This document shows positions 15,543 to 26,978 of a stretch of 64,000 nt of DNA, in pieces. The stretch's first letter is position 1; every line of letters starts with the position of its first letter. Under the pieces are notes generated by a model that did no database searches, had not been told where the DNA came from, and worked only from the letters and a program-made list of their open reading frames with translations. The translations under genes and the position numbers were made by a program. Location of the stretch: contig NZ_FNKU01000001.1 of the NCBI RefSeq assembly GCF_900100365.1, positions 2,790,001 to 2,854,000 on the forward strand, given 5' to 3'. This DNA comes from Pseudomonas cannabina. GTDB lineage: Bacteria; Pseudomonadota; Gammaproteobacteria; Pseudomonadales; Pseudomonadaceae.

Positions 15543-17140
15543 GCGCCAAACGCCCTCTCCCTGAGTTTTTGATAACGCTCGAAACGCGGATCGCTGTCCG
15601 GAATCTTGCCGACCATGGTCAGGCTGGCCCGGCACTCGTCCAGGCCGGCCTGGCCCAGATTCTGGCCGGGGTGGAGCAGCGACTGCGCCATGTTGAGCGC
15701 AATACTGAGATTCTTCGGCTGCAACGCCAGTGCCTGACGAAAAAACGTCTGCGCCTCGGTCAGATTGCCAGCCTTGTAGCTGCGTACGCCTTGCAGGTTC
15801 AGATCACTGGCTGCTTTGTTGGCACCCAGAATGGCAGGATCGTCAGTCATGCTGGCAACACTTTTCATCACCGCCGGGTCGTCGCCATAGACTTGCGCGC
15901 AGCTCTTCAAAACACCGGCACCCGCCTCTTCCTGGCCCAGTTGCTTGAGCTGCGCGGCCACCATCAACGACGCTTCGGCGCTGAGAAACAGCTCCGTTCC
16001 GTCGAGTCGGGCCATCGCCTGCTCGGTGAGTTTTGCGGCCGCTTCCGGGTCCGAATGCTGCAGACTGGAGGCCTTCATCAGGCGCGTGCGCACTTGCAGG
16101 CCTTCGTCGTTACCGTGTTCCTTGGCGACGTCACCCAGGGCGTTGTTGATTTCAACCCGGGTCCGCGCATCGAGCCCCTGCTCACCGCCCTTGCTGATCA
16201 AGGCATGCGCCAGCCCCAGATTGGTCTCCGGGTCCTTGAAGCGCGAATGCTGCCCTTGGGACACCGCCTGACGATAGGCCTTGGAAGCGCTTTCGAAATC
16301 CTCGTTGCCCAGCGCCAGTTTGCCCAGCAGCCGCTGCCGACGAACCGCCAGCGGCGACAGACGCACCGCGCTTTCCAGCACTGCCTGAGCCCGCTTGGCA
16401 TCGCCGAGCGCGACCAGCACGTCAGCCAGCCCGTCGAACAGCGCAGGCATGATCGGAAAGGCCTTGATCGCCTGCTCGTAGACAACCTGCGCCTCGGCAG
16501 CCTTGCCACGTTTGAGCAACAGGCTGCCCAGCGCGCCATACGCCCAAGGCGTGGCGCGGTCGGCCAGAATGCTCTTGAGGAAGGCCTCCAGCGGTTCGTT
16601 CTGCTTCAGATCGCGCAAGGCCTCGGCCTTGTGGCGCAGGCACAGGGGCGCGTAACGCGGGTCCTGCTCGATCAAGGTGTTGCAAGCAGCCAGCACTTCA
16701 GTCGGGTTGCGACGGTCGAGCGCCTGCAAAATCGGCTTGAGCAGGGTCTTGCGCTGCACCAGCTTTTCCAGACGCTGAGCCAGCCCGGCGCGATTGAACG
16801 GCTTGGTCAGGTAGCCGTCCGGCTCCCACTCCAGCGCACTCATGACCATGGCCTGACTGTTTTCGGCGGTGACCATGATAAACACGCTTTGGTGACTCAA
16901 CAGCCGCTCGACCATCAGGTCTTCCAGCACCTGCTGACCGTTCTTGCGACCGTCACCCAGATTGAAATCATGCAACACGAAGTCATAACGCTTTTGCGCG
17001 CACATGCGCAGCGCCTCTTCACCGGTGTCGGCGGTATCCACTTCCTTGACGCCCAGTTCACGCAGCATCGACCTGACTGAACTGCGAAAATCAGAGAAGT
17101 CATCAACGATAAGAAAGCTTTTTTGGTTGTGCGCCAGCAT
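15539..17140 (-). CDS. Response regulator with TPR output domain
   Basis: A 533-residue protein. The N-terminal receiver domain (about 1-130) has SFLIVDDFSDFR, the phospho-acceptor in YDFVLHDFNLGDG, and TAENS and YLTKPF motifs. The rest is a series of tetratricopeptide repeats (for example AEAQVVYEQAIKAFPIMPALF, ESASKAYRQAVSQG, LTEAQTFFRQALALQPKN) followed by a short tail. No DNA-binding or enzymatic output domain is present, so it should act by protein contacts. The ATG at 17140 (AGGAA upstream) gives MLAHNQKSFLIVDD. It is the first gene of a two-gene operon with the kinase at 14847-15542. Confidence 0.88.
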   Translation of the reverse strand: MLAHNQKSFLIVDDFSDFRSSVRSMLRELGVKEVDTADTGEEALRMCAQKRYDFVLHDFNLGDGRKNGQQVLEDLMVERLLSHQSVFIMVTAENSQAMVMSALEWEPDGYLTKPFNRAGLAQRLEKLVQRKTLLKPILQALDRRNPTEVLAACNTLIEQDPRYAPLCLRHKAEALRDLKQNEPLEAFLKSILADRATPWAYGALGSLLLKRGKAAEAQVVYEQAIKAFPIMPALFDGLADVLVALGDAKRAQAVLESAVRLSPLAVRRQRLLGKLALGNEDFESASKAYRQAVSQGQHSRFKDPETNLGLAHALISKGGEQGLDARTRVEINNALGDVAKEHGNDEGLQVRTRLMKASSLQHSDPEAAAKLTEQAMARLDGTELFLSAEASLMVAAQLKQLGQEEAGAGVLKSCAQVYGDDPAVMKSVASMTDDPAILGANKAASDLNLQGVRSYKAGNLTEAQTFFRQALALQPKNLSIALNMAQSLLHPGQNLGQAGLDECRASLTMVGKIPDSDPRFERYQKLRERAFGA

Positions 17141-17469
17141 CCGGATTCCTGCACAGGAGAGGTAAAAATATGAGACCCACGGCCCGAGCGCGACCCGGAC
17201 CCGGCTCAGCAGCCCGCTTTTCGGGGCCTGCTTGATCACTGATCGCTGACTGATGCTCAGGCACAGCTGCCGCCACCGCCCCGCAATACAGAACAGGACT
17301 TGTGGCAACACTCAATTTTTCGACCATCCGGGCAGAAACTATAGGGCGAACATGCACGTCGCGCCGCATCACTACGCCTGTTGACGGCTGATTTTGCGAG
17401 CTGGATCGAATGTGCAGGAATAATGCGGGGGGAGTTGCGGACGGATTAACGACAGTGCCACGCCGAACG

Positions 17470-17499
17470 GCATGCCGACACTTCAGGCCGTCGGCATGC
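17470..17499 (-). terminator. Hairpin downstream of the SH3-domain gene
   Basis: GCATGCCGAC and GTCGGCATGC form a 10-bp perfect inverted repeat with a 10-nt loop, 13 nt beyond the stop codon at 17512. There is no U-tract; it is likely a transcript-end hairpin or weak terminator. Confidence 0.45.
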
Positions 17500-17511
17500 T
17501 TGCACGGAGGG

Positions 17512-18186
17512 TTAAACCCAGCCGTCGTTCTTTTTGCGGCCTTTGGTCAGGGCCGGAAGGATCAGGCCGACCAGCAGCCCCGCACCGGCGATGCTGCCGC
17601 CGTAGACCATGTAACGCATCATCACCTGCTTGTTCTCGTCACCGAGACGCGCCTGAGTGGCACGTAATTCAGCCTGAGAGTCCGCCAGTTGCTCGTTCAA
17701 GGTCTTGGTGCGCGCTTCCAGCTCATCGACCAGCTTCTTGCGTGCATCCAGGGTTTCTTGCATGCCTTGCACGCGGGTCTTCCAGGTGTTGTCGATGCCC
17801 GCCAGTTGCTCGGTCAGTTCAGCAACCTGCTGCGTCAACTGCGGCACGCGTTCGGCCTGACCGGGGACGTCCTGCAAGTCACTGCTGGGGATCCACACTG
17901 TCGCACCACCTTCGCCGCGCACCTGGCTGAACTTGCCCGAGCTGGTGAGCAACTCGACCTTCTGCCCGGATTTCAGCGTGCCGACGATGCGATGGTCATC
18001 CGTTGGCCCGCTGCGTACGTAAGTGGTGAGGCTGTCACTGACCCAACGCTCGTTGTTTGCCGCCTGAGCACTGCCAGGGACGATCACGGTTAGCACAGCG
18101 CCGAACAGGCCGACACCCAGCAAACGACGCGACGCGCAGAACAGGCCAAGGGCACGAGAAAGAAGTGCAGAAAGATGACGAGACAT
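17512..18186 (-). CDS. SH3-domain, coiled-coil, membrane-anchored protein (TIGR04211/YgiM-like)
   Basis: A 224-residue envelope protein. A signal peptide (LLGVGLFGAVLTVIVPGSAQA, cleavage after about 42) is followed by a bacterial SH3 domain (about 48-105; WVSDSLTTYVRSGPTDDHRIVGTLKSG, WIPSSDLQ), a long coiled coil (about 110-185; LTQQVAELTEQL, LVDELEARTKTLNEQLADSQAELRATQ) and a C-terminal transmembrane helix (YMVYGGSIAGAGLLVGLILPAL) ending in basic residues. This order matches the TIGR04211/YgiM family. Such proteins face the periplasm and may contact peptidoglycan; the function is unsettled. The gene stands alone. Confidence 0.87.
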   Translation of the reverse strand: MSRHLSALLSRALGLFCASRRLLGVGLFGAVLTVIVPGSAQAANNERWVSDSLTTYVRSGPTDDHRIVGTLKSGQKVELLTSSGKFSQVRGEGGATVWIPSSDLQDVPGQAERVPQLTQQVAELTEQLAGIDNTWKTRVQGMQETLDARKKLVDELEARTKTLNEQLADSQAELRATQARLGDENKQVMMRYMVYGGSIAGAGLLVGLILPALTKGRKKNDGWV

Positions 18187-18624
18187 GGCGATAATTATCT
18201 TTATCCGGAATGAAAATAAAGCCTCGTTGAACGGGCCGGCTAACGATGGGAACGGCAGGCGATCAAAGGTTTTGCAACTCCTGCCCGGACGGATTGTCTG
18301 CCAATGACACGCAACGAAAGCGCGTCGGTTCCCTTTTTTGCAGGCCGTCCAGAAAAAACCATCAGCTAACAGACTCCTCGAAATGGGTCAGGTTCACTGT
18401 CGCCCTGTCCGCGCGTCAAAATTCAGCCGCACGGTCGCCGTGAGCAAGTCCCTGCTTTCAAACGAATTCGCCGCTGGCACAGCATTTAATCTGCCAAATC
18501 AGGGTCCTGCACTGCGCAATATTTGCTTTCCCGTCCAAGTGCTGTAGAAAAGGTCTGACAGGCGTGAGTGTCCCGGACACCCACCATCCTGATGCTCGAC
18601 TGCATCGCTCTAATGGAAAATAGA
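18187..18624. other. Intergenic region without recognised gene
   Basis: About 440 bp between the divergently oriented SH3-domain gene and ppnN. It must hold both promoters, but I see no convincing sigma-70, sigma-54 or sigma-28 element and no clear RNA gene. Confidence 0.5.
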
Positions 18625-19998
18625 ATGCTCCCAAGACAAGTGATTAACGCCACCGTAAGCCCCAAAGGCAGCCTCGAAACCCTGTCCCAACGTGAAGTGC
18701 AGCAACTCAGCGCTGCCGGGTCAGGCAGTACCTACACCCTGTTTCGCCAGTGCGCCCTGGCCATTCTCAATACCGGCGCCCACGTCGATAACGCCAAGAC
18801 CATTCTTGAAGCGTATGAAAGCTTTGAAGTACGTATTCATCAGCAGGATCGCGGCGTGCGCCTGGAGCTGCTCAACGCTCCGGCCGATGCCTTCGTCGAT
18901 GGCGAAATGATCGCCAGCACCCGCGAGATGCTGTTCAGCGCCTTGCGCGACATCGTCTACACCGAAAGCGAACTGGACAGCCAGCGCATCGACCTGAGCA
19001 ATTCTCAGGGCATCACCGATTACGTGTTCCACCTACTGCGCAACGCCCGCACCCTGCGTGCCGGGGTCGAGCCGAAGATGGTGGTGTGCTGGGGTGGTCA
19101 TTCGATCAACACCGAGGAATACAAATACACCAAGAAAGTCGGCCATGAACTGGGCCTGCGCAGCCTGGACATCTGCACCGGCTGCGGCCCCGGCGTGATG
19201 AAAGGCCCGATGAAGGGCGCGACCATCGCCCACGCCAAGCAACGCATTGTCGGCGGTCGCTACTTGGGCCTCACCGAGCCGGGCATCATCGCGGCCGAAG
19301 CGCCGAACCCGATCGTCAACGAGCTGGTGATCCTGCCGGACATCGAAAAACGTCTGGAAGCGTTCGTGCGTGTCGGTCACGGCATCATCATCTTCCCGGG
19401 CGGCGCGGGCACCGCTGAAGAGTTCCTGTACTTGCTGGGCATTCTGATGCACCCGGACAACAAGGACGTGCCGTTCCCGGTGATCCTGACCGGCCCGAAA
19501 AACACCGAACCGTACCTGCAACAATTGCACGCATTCGTCGGTGCCACGCTGGGTGCAGAAGCGCAGCGTCACTACCAGATCATCATCGACAACCCGGCAG
19601 ACGTCGCGCGGCAGATGACTCAGGGCCTGAAAGAAGTGAAGCAGTTCCGCCGCGAGCGCAACGACGCGTTTCATTTCAACTGGTTGTTGAAGATCGAAGA
19701 AAGCTTCCAGCACCCCTTCGATCCGACCCACGAGAACATGGCGAAACTGCAACTCAACCACGACGTGCCGACCCACGAACTGGCGGCCAATCTGCGTCGG
19801 GCGTTCTCTGGTATTGTCGCCGGCAACGTCAAGGACAAGGGCATTCGCCTGATCGAGGAGCACGGCCCTTATCAGATTCAGGGCGACCCTTCGATCATGG
19901 GTCCGCTGGACAAACTGTTGCAGGCGTTTGTCGATCAGCACCGGATGAAGCTGCCAGGTGGCGCGGCTTATGTGCCGTGCTATCAGGTTGTGGCCTGA
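18625..19998 (+). CDS. ppnN: Pyrimidine/purine nucleotide 5'-monophosphate nucleosidase PpnN
   Basis: A 457-residue enzyme that hydrolyses the N-glycosidic bond of nucleoside monophosphates and in E. coli is activated by (p)ppGpp. The N-terminal regulatory domain (about 1-130; SPKGSLETLSQREVQQL, RGVRLELLNAPADAFVDG) precedes the Rossmann-like LOG-family domain with VVCWGGHSI, GCGPGVMKGPMKGA and the signature FPGGAGTAEEFLYLLGI. The frame is open from a GTG at 18568, but 18625 (MLPRQVINATV) aligns best with E. coli YgdH and has GGA 8 nt upstream; the exact start is uncertain. It is followed by a strong hairpin shared with convergent pobR. Confidence 0.93.
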   Translation: MLPRQVINATVSPKGSLETLSQREVQQLSAAGSGSTYTLFRQCALAILNTGAHVDNAKTILEAYESFEVRIHQQDRGVRLELLNAPADAFVDGEMIASTREMLFSALRDIVYTESELDSQRIDLSNSQGITDYVFHLLRNARTLRAGVEPKMVVCWGGHSINTEEYKYTKKVGHELGLRSLDICTGCGPGVMKGPMKGATIAHAKQRIVGGRYLGLTEPGIIAAEAPNPIVNELVILPDIEKRLEAFVRVGHGIIIFPGGAGTAEEFLYLLGILMHPDNKDVPFPVILTGPKNTEPYLQQLHAFVGATLGAEAQRHYQIIIDNPADVARQMTQGLKEVKQFRRERNDAFHFNWLLKIEESFQHPFDPTHENMAKLQLNHDVPTHELAANLRRAFSGIVAGNVKDKGIRLIEEHGPYQIQGDPSIMGPLDKLLQAFVDQHRMKLPGGAAYVPCYQVVA

Positions 19999-20021
19999 TC
20001 CCACAGCAATAACCGTCAGGC

Positions 20022-20049
20022 AAACGGGGCGCTCTTGAGCGCCCCGTTT
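20022..20049. terminator. Bidirectional terminator between ppnN and pobR
   Basis: AAACGGGGCGCTC - TT - GAGCGCCCCGTTT is a 13-bp perfect stem. A T-rich stretch follows on the plus strand. It abuts the pobR stop codon and serves two convergent genes. Confidence 0.85.
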
Positions 20050-20919
20050 CTATTTCTGCTGACGAAACTCGCGAGGCGACTGGCCGGTGGCGCGTTTGAA
20101 GAAGCGCGAAAAATAAGCGGGCTCGGAAAACCCGAGGCTGTCGGACACCTGATTGATGGTCATGGTGGTGTAAATCAGATTGCGCCTGGCCTCCAGCACC
20201 AGTCGCTGGCTGATGACCTGTAGCGCCGACTGATTGCACAGCCGTCGACACAACGCATTCAAATGCGCGGCACTGATGCCAATGGCCTGCGCGTGCTGCT
20301 CGATGGACCAGTGTTCGCGAAAACTCGTTTCCAGTTGCTGCATGAACGCCTGCAAATGCTCACGGCCGCGATCCAGTGCATGAATGTCTTCGCCAGCGTG
20401 TTCGCGGCTGCGCCGACTCAGCCAGACCGCCAGCACATTGATCAACGAATGCAGCATCAGATCACGGCCGGTCCTGGGTTGCCGGTACTCGCGAGCGATG
20501 GCGCTGAACAGCGTGTCGACGTAATGGCCGTCTGCCCCAAGCTCGTAGCAACGTGCCGTGCGCATGGCCGAACTGTCGAGCGCCGTCTCCAACTGCTCCA
20601 CCAGCGGTCTGGCCAGGCTGAGAATGTGCCCCTGAATATTTTCCGCGAACCTGAACGTGTGCACGCTCAATGCCGGAACCACCTGCAGCGACGGTGTCTC
20701 CACCTCGCGAGCCATGTCCTCGACCTTGAGCATCGCCTTGCCCGATTGCACATACAGCAACTGCACCAGATCGCCATGCCGATGCGGCTTGATCTCCCAC
20801 TCGTGCATCTTGCTGCGCTCGGGAATCGACTCACAGTGAATCAGATCCGGCGTCGGCCAGGCCGTTGTTTCGCCGTAGAGCTTGAACACCGGTATCGTTG
20901 TAATGGCAGATCTGGCCAT
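20050..20919 (-). CDS. pobR: AraC-family activator of p-hydroxybenzoate degradation, PobR type
   Basis: A 289-residue regulator. The N-terminal cupin-like effector domain (about 1-150) contains PERSKMHEWEIKPHRHGDLVQLLYVQSGKA. The C-terminal AraC DNA-binding domain has two helix-turn-helix motifs (WSIEQHAQAIGISAAHLNALCRRL and NQVSDSLGFSEPAYFSRFFKRATGQSPREFR). The ATG at 20919, preceded by GGAGAGG, is preferred over the longer frame from 20958. It is transcribed divergently from pobA across about 150 bp, the standard pobR/pobA arrangement, so it most likely activates pobA in response to 4-hydroxybenzoate. Confidence 0.9.
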   Translation of the reverse strand: MARSAITTIPVFKLYGETTAWPTPDLIHCESIPERSKMHEWEIKPHRHGDLVQLLYVQSGKAMLKVEDMAREVETPSLQVVPALSVHTFRFAENIQGHILSLARPLVEQLETALDSSAMRTARCYELGADGHYVDTLFSAIAREYRQPRTGRDLMLHSLINVLAVWLSRRSREHAGEDIHALDRGREHLQAFMQQLETSFREHWSIEQHAQAIGISAAHLNALCRRLCNQSALQVISQRLVLEARRNLIYTTMTINQVSDSLGFSEPAYFSRFFKRATGQSPREFRQQK

Positions 20920-20999
20920 GTCGCCCTCTCCGTCCCGACCCTCGAAAAGTCCAGACAATGTACCGGATAATGCCTTCTTATCTCGACATCATCCATTAA

Positions 21000-22256
<1,257 letters not shown>

Positions 22257-22672
22257 GTCGGCGGAAGAACGCCCGTCGTGCCACTACGCGCGGCCCGGAA
22301 GAACGCTTATCGTGCCAATGCTCCGCGTTGGCATGCCGTTCCTGACGCTCTGCGTCATCTGTCCTTGCCCAATGAGAAGTGTTAACGACCGCACGCCTTG
22401 ATGCGAAAAATGCTGCGCATGCACCAGCCTGGCAAAAACAGGCAACGACATACGCCTCAAGCTCTGCGGAGGATAAGAACCGCTTGCGCACAGGTGCGCA
22501 TACGTCTGCGCGCTATTCAGGGCTTTTTCGCCTGAAACTGATCATCTTCTTCACACTTGAGCACTATCTCTTTGTTTTAAAAAAATAAAATCATTGGCGG
22601 CACGTATTTTGGAACGTAGCTCTCACTTATCTCGGGCGAAATGACCCGTTTTCTGCGCAGAGAGCACCTCGC
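22257..22672. repeat. Intergenic region with two repeat hairpins
   Basis: About 415 bp separate pobA from the effector pseudogene. It contains GCCAATGCTCCGCGTTGGC at 22314-22332 and TGACGCTCTGCGTCA at 22343-22357, two members of the GCTCYGCG-core hairpin family also found near 43.7 kb and 50.6-51.4 kb. The rest has no recognisable gene. Confidence 0.75.
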
Positions 22673-25175
22673 ATGACCGAAAAATACGGCACCCGCCAAC
22701 AGCGACTGGCGACCCTTTTCCCCAAAACACCCGCCACGGCCACCAGCCTGTGCCCCTTCCGAGGACCCAACATCGCCATCGTGCCGGTGCGCTATGCGCT
22801 GGATCGTTCGCGTTACGACGTCGCGCCCGAAAAGCTCAAGCCACTGCCGAAAGACGGCAAGTGGACACGCCTGCCAACCTTGAAAACACGCAGCTACACC
22901 CTGCGCCAACTGTACGACGGTTACGTTTACGTGTTCGACGAAACGGCTGATACGCTGCATGAATACGCGGTCTCAGCCATCGACGGCCATCTGAGCCGCA
23001 TCGTCTGGACCGACGCGCACATCGGCAGCGACCAGCGAAACGGTGCCAGCGGTGGTCAGCCCTTTCTGCTTTACCCACGCGATAACCGCCTGCACATCGC
23101 TTTTTCGCCCGTGCAGTGGACGTGGCGTCTTTGCGAGCACATGCGCTCCAACCCGCCAAGCCGCGCGCTGTGGATGAAAGCGCTGGACCTGAAACGCTAC
23201 TGCATCAGCATGGCCGAGCCCGACACCCTGCCGCTGAACCGCATCGCCGAAGCAGTCGCGGATATTGACGAAGGCAAGGTGGCTGACGATGGCCGTTTTG
23301 CAGATTCGGCGATTCCGACTGTACAACCCTCATCAAGCGATGAGGTCGCGTCAGTGTTCTCACCGCTCGGCGCAGACGTTTTCTGGCGGGGCAGCGTCGA
23401 CGATCAGGACAGTTCGCTGCTTATCGCCCTCGACGACCCGCTCGCGGTTTTCAACGACCTGGGCATGCAACTGGCCGCCGATCAGGCGGCTTTTCGGGAA
23501 TGGCAAAGCGCGCACGAACACAAGATCCAGATCGCCCAGACCGTCACCACGCTGTGCGGCGCAGAAGGCGAACCGGAGAAACTGCCCGCCTCGGTGCGTG
23601 GCGATGCGCTGCTCACACACCAGTATTTGAGCGAGATTGAAGCTTACTTTGAGCAATGCGATTTTGAAGAGGCGCAGATCGGCGGCAACACCGTCCCCGG
23701 AGGCCTGCTGTTGCTGCCGGACGTGTTCAAGAGCCCGGACATGCGCAGGACGATTCAGGCGCGTTACGGCACAGCACGCCGACCGATCAGGGCGCGCAGG
23801 CCTGGAAAGATCGCCACAAATGGCGGCGCGAAGTCGATCTGAGCGGTGCGCGTCAGTATCTTTTGCAGCACCTGCCGAGCGGAGACACACTCCTGCAACA
23901 GGTGCGTGACACGCAAAGCGATTTTCAGCACTGGGCGACCCAACTGGGCACCGAACCGCTCAAACTGTTCATCGACACCACAAACCCGAAAAACCTGCTG
24001 TATTTGCAGATGATCATGCTCAACCTGCAAATCATCTACGCCCAGGATGACGCGGCCACAGCCTGGCTCGCCGAGCAGGAAGCCAACACCAGCAGCCTGT
24101 TTGGCACCTTGCGCTATGGTTTTTCGCCCGCGCTGAAACACGCCCTGCATCAAGAAGCCGATGCACTGCTGAACGGCTTGGGCGACGTCACCAATCTGGC
24201 CACCCGCATCGGCGAACTCAACGGCGCGCTGAATCATCAGGGTTTTGCCGACAAGCCGTGGATGAAGGCGCTGAAACAGCCGGTTCAAGACACCTTCAAA
24301 GCCCTCGGCGAACTGGCTCGCGGCGCAGGCAAAGCGACACTCGAAAGCATCCTGCTGGCCTGGGTGCCCATCGACAGCCGCCTCGCGATGGGCAAACAGC
24401 AAAACATCGTCGCACTGATTCGTACGCTGCTGATCGGCCAGGTGCTGCTCGACTCGCCGGCGCACATCGCGATCAATCAACACGTCATTACCCAATTGAA
24501 ACAGTGGCTACGCCAGTGGCGGGTGCTCGACCAACAGATCCGTGATACGCGCCGCAGCTGGCAGTACCCAACTGCCTACAAATCCCGAAAAAGCATCGCG
24601 CGCGACCTGGCGGCCCATCAACAGAAACTGCGCGCGCACGAACTGGGCCTGCCCGCCCTGCTCGACTTCCAGAACAACGAGTACGCAAAACAGTTGCAGA
24701 ACGAGATTCGCCAATACGCCCAGACCGGCAAAGCAATCAGCAAAGACTGGCTCGCCCAGGCCAAACGCTGGCTCGACAACCTGGGCGGTATTGCAGGCTC
24801 GATCACCTGGGGCGTGATCATGCTCAACTTCATCAACACTGCCCTGACTTATCGTGACCTGACCACGGATGGCGATTTCAGTGTAAAGGATATCGGCAAG
24901 GTCACTTACGGATTGGGGTACAGCTTCAACCTGTTGATGGCGGTGTTTGTCGAGGCGCCGTGGGCGATCATCAGTACGGCGAAGCCACTGGTTATTGGCG
25001 GATATGACGTCGGCATTCTTGACCAATCAGCGGCTTATTGGAAAGCACGGGGTAATGCAGTTTGGGGGGATGCGATACGTGGGTTTCGAAGTTCGATGGT
25101 GGCGATGGGGGCGTTTGGGGTGGCAGCGGCCACATTGGAGTTAAAAGACATTTCTGGAGACTTTGACGCCGCTAG

Positions 25176-26083
25176 GTTTTGTACGAAAAGTCGAATGGGG
25201 TAGAATTGCCGCCATGATTGGCTGGAGGCCCGCATGGCAAAGCGTTACGAACTCTCCGACGCATCATGGGAATTGATCAAGGATCTGGTTTCTCCCGAGC
25301 AGAAAATGGGTCGCCCACGTAGTGATGATCGCCTGGTACTCCACGGAGTCCTTTGGATTTTGTGCTCGGGTGCCGCCTGGCGTGATCTGCCGGAACGCTT
25401 TGGGCCTTGGTCGACGGTGTATCAGCGTTTTCGTGACTGGCGCGATGACGGCACGTTCGACCGGATACTGGAGCGCTTGCACATTCGACTCAACCAGGAA
25501 GGACTGATCGATCTGGACACCTGGATGATCGACTCCACGGCGGTACGTGCAACCCGAGCCTCTTCAGGCGCCGGGAAAAAGGGGGGCCTGAAGAACCGCT
25601 AGACCATGCTTTGGGGCGCAGTCGAGGCGGCCTGACAACCAAGATTCATATGGTTTGCGACGCTAATGGCGTGCCATTGCGGTTCATGCTTTCACCGGGA
25701 CAAGCCAGCGATATTGCCCACGCCCAGCCGTTGCTGGATCAGGTGCGCATTCCCGGTAAGCCGGGGCGCCCACGAAAACGCAGTAGATGGTTACTGGCTG
25801 ACAAAGGCTATGACGCGGAACACCTGCGTTACTACTGCGACCGTTACCGAATACAGCCTGTGATTCCGCTACGCGCTATGCCACGCAAACCCCGACCTGG
25901 CTTGCCCCGACTTTTTGATTGTCCAAAATATCGGCAGCGCAACATCATTGAGCGGATGTTTGGCTGGCTAAAAGAGAACCGCCGAATCGGCACTCGCTAC
26001 GACAAGCTGGCCAAGAGCTACGCAGCCATGGTCACGCTGGCATGCAGCCTACGTTGTATGCGGCAATACTTTTCGTACAAAAC
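25176..26083 (+). mobile_element. IS5-family insertion sequence (IS427/IS1031-like), 908 bp
   Basis: The inverted repeats are GTTTTGTACGAAAAGT at 25176-25191 and its complement at 26068-26083 (16/16). They are flanked by a direct CTAG duplication (25172-25175 and 26084-26087). Removing the element and one CTAG restores the effector frame exactly, so the insertion is recent and precise. It carries one transposase in two overlapping frames. Confidence 0.95.
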
Positions 26084-26087
26084 CTAG
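25234..26087 (+). CDS. IS5-family transposase, made by -1 frameshift
   Basis: Frame A (25234-25602, 122 aa; YELSDASWELIKDLVSPEQ, VLHGVLWILCSGAAWRDLPERFG, MIDSTAVRA with the first catalytic Asp) and frame B (SRGGLTTKIHMVCDANG, LADKGYDAEHLRYY with the second Asp, ERMFGWLKENRRIGTRYDKLAKSY with the Glu) together make the DDE transposase. The join needs a -1 shift; G GGG GGC at 25581-25587 within AAAAAGGGGGG is the likely slip site and yields the expected KKGGPEEPLDHALGRSRGG-type junction. The TAG stop (26085-26087) lies in the duplicated target CTAG, not in the element itself. Probably active. Confidence 0.9.
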
Positions 26088-26978
26088 AACATCAGAAGAT
26101 AAAACCGCAATTGCTGTAAAGGGCATCTCTGTGTTTGCAATGGGGGCAGGTTCAACAATTCAGCTGATCGCAGGAGTATTTCCTGCCAGCAAATTTGCAA
26201 TGACTGCAATGAGCTCATGGTTCAGTGTCGCTTTGCTGGTGGCCGGTGTTATTTACCTTCTTGCTAGCATGGCCTTGAATTATTTCAAGCAAGACAGTAT
26301 CGGCTGGTGGCTACGTAGGTGCTGCTGGTCGAGAACCTTAGATTATCGCTACCCCGACTCTGCCAAAGGGGAGTATGAAGAAACTCGCGCACTACTGGAA
26401 ATCCAACTATCTCCCCAAATTTATGCAAAAAGTACCGTACATTATGAAGATCGATATCTTGGTAAAGGCGATTACATGAGCGTAGCGGTGCAAAATGGTG
26501 CCGGGATACAAGTACGTTTGCCGAATTTTTTACGAGGATACTCCGTACATTTCAACGTCATCAGCAGCAAACGACCATGGGGTGTATTGCCTGTAGAAAA
26601 GATAGACCGCCCACTACACGAAGACTTTCTGGACCGCGGACAATTCAAGCAGGTTGAACAGTTCGGGACGCTCACCAACACGCCGGCAGGCCTCGCGAGT
26701 GAAGACTTCACATTCCCCCGAATGCCACCGGAAAACGAAGACCTCATCTGGGAAACCTGGGTGCCGCTCAGCAAGGACGCGACGTATCTGGAGTTGCAAA
26801 TCTGGTACCCGAACACGCTGAAAAATCCTGGCGAGGATGATCGAGGCTACCTGTTTCAGATGGAGCTGAGCCCAAGAGGTGATACTGAAATTGATGGCCT
26901 CGCTGCCGTGGAACTTGAAGTTAAAGCCTCCAGCAGGATGGGCACTCTCACTCTAGAAGTCGCAGAGAGTACACCGGT

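Noticed and set aside
18474..18495. Possible sigma-54 promoter (CTGGCACAGCATTTAATC) upstream of ppnN
   Set aside because: The -24-like TGGCAC is there, but the position 10 nt downstream is not GC, so the invariant -12 element is absent.
22379..22588. A 69-residue frame upstream of the effector pseudogene
   Set aside because: It begins just after the repeat hairpins, has no ribosome site and no family resemblance.
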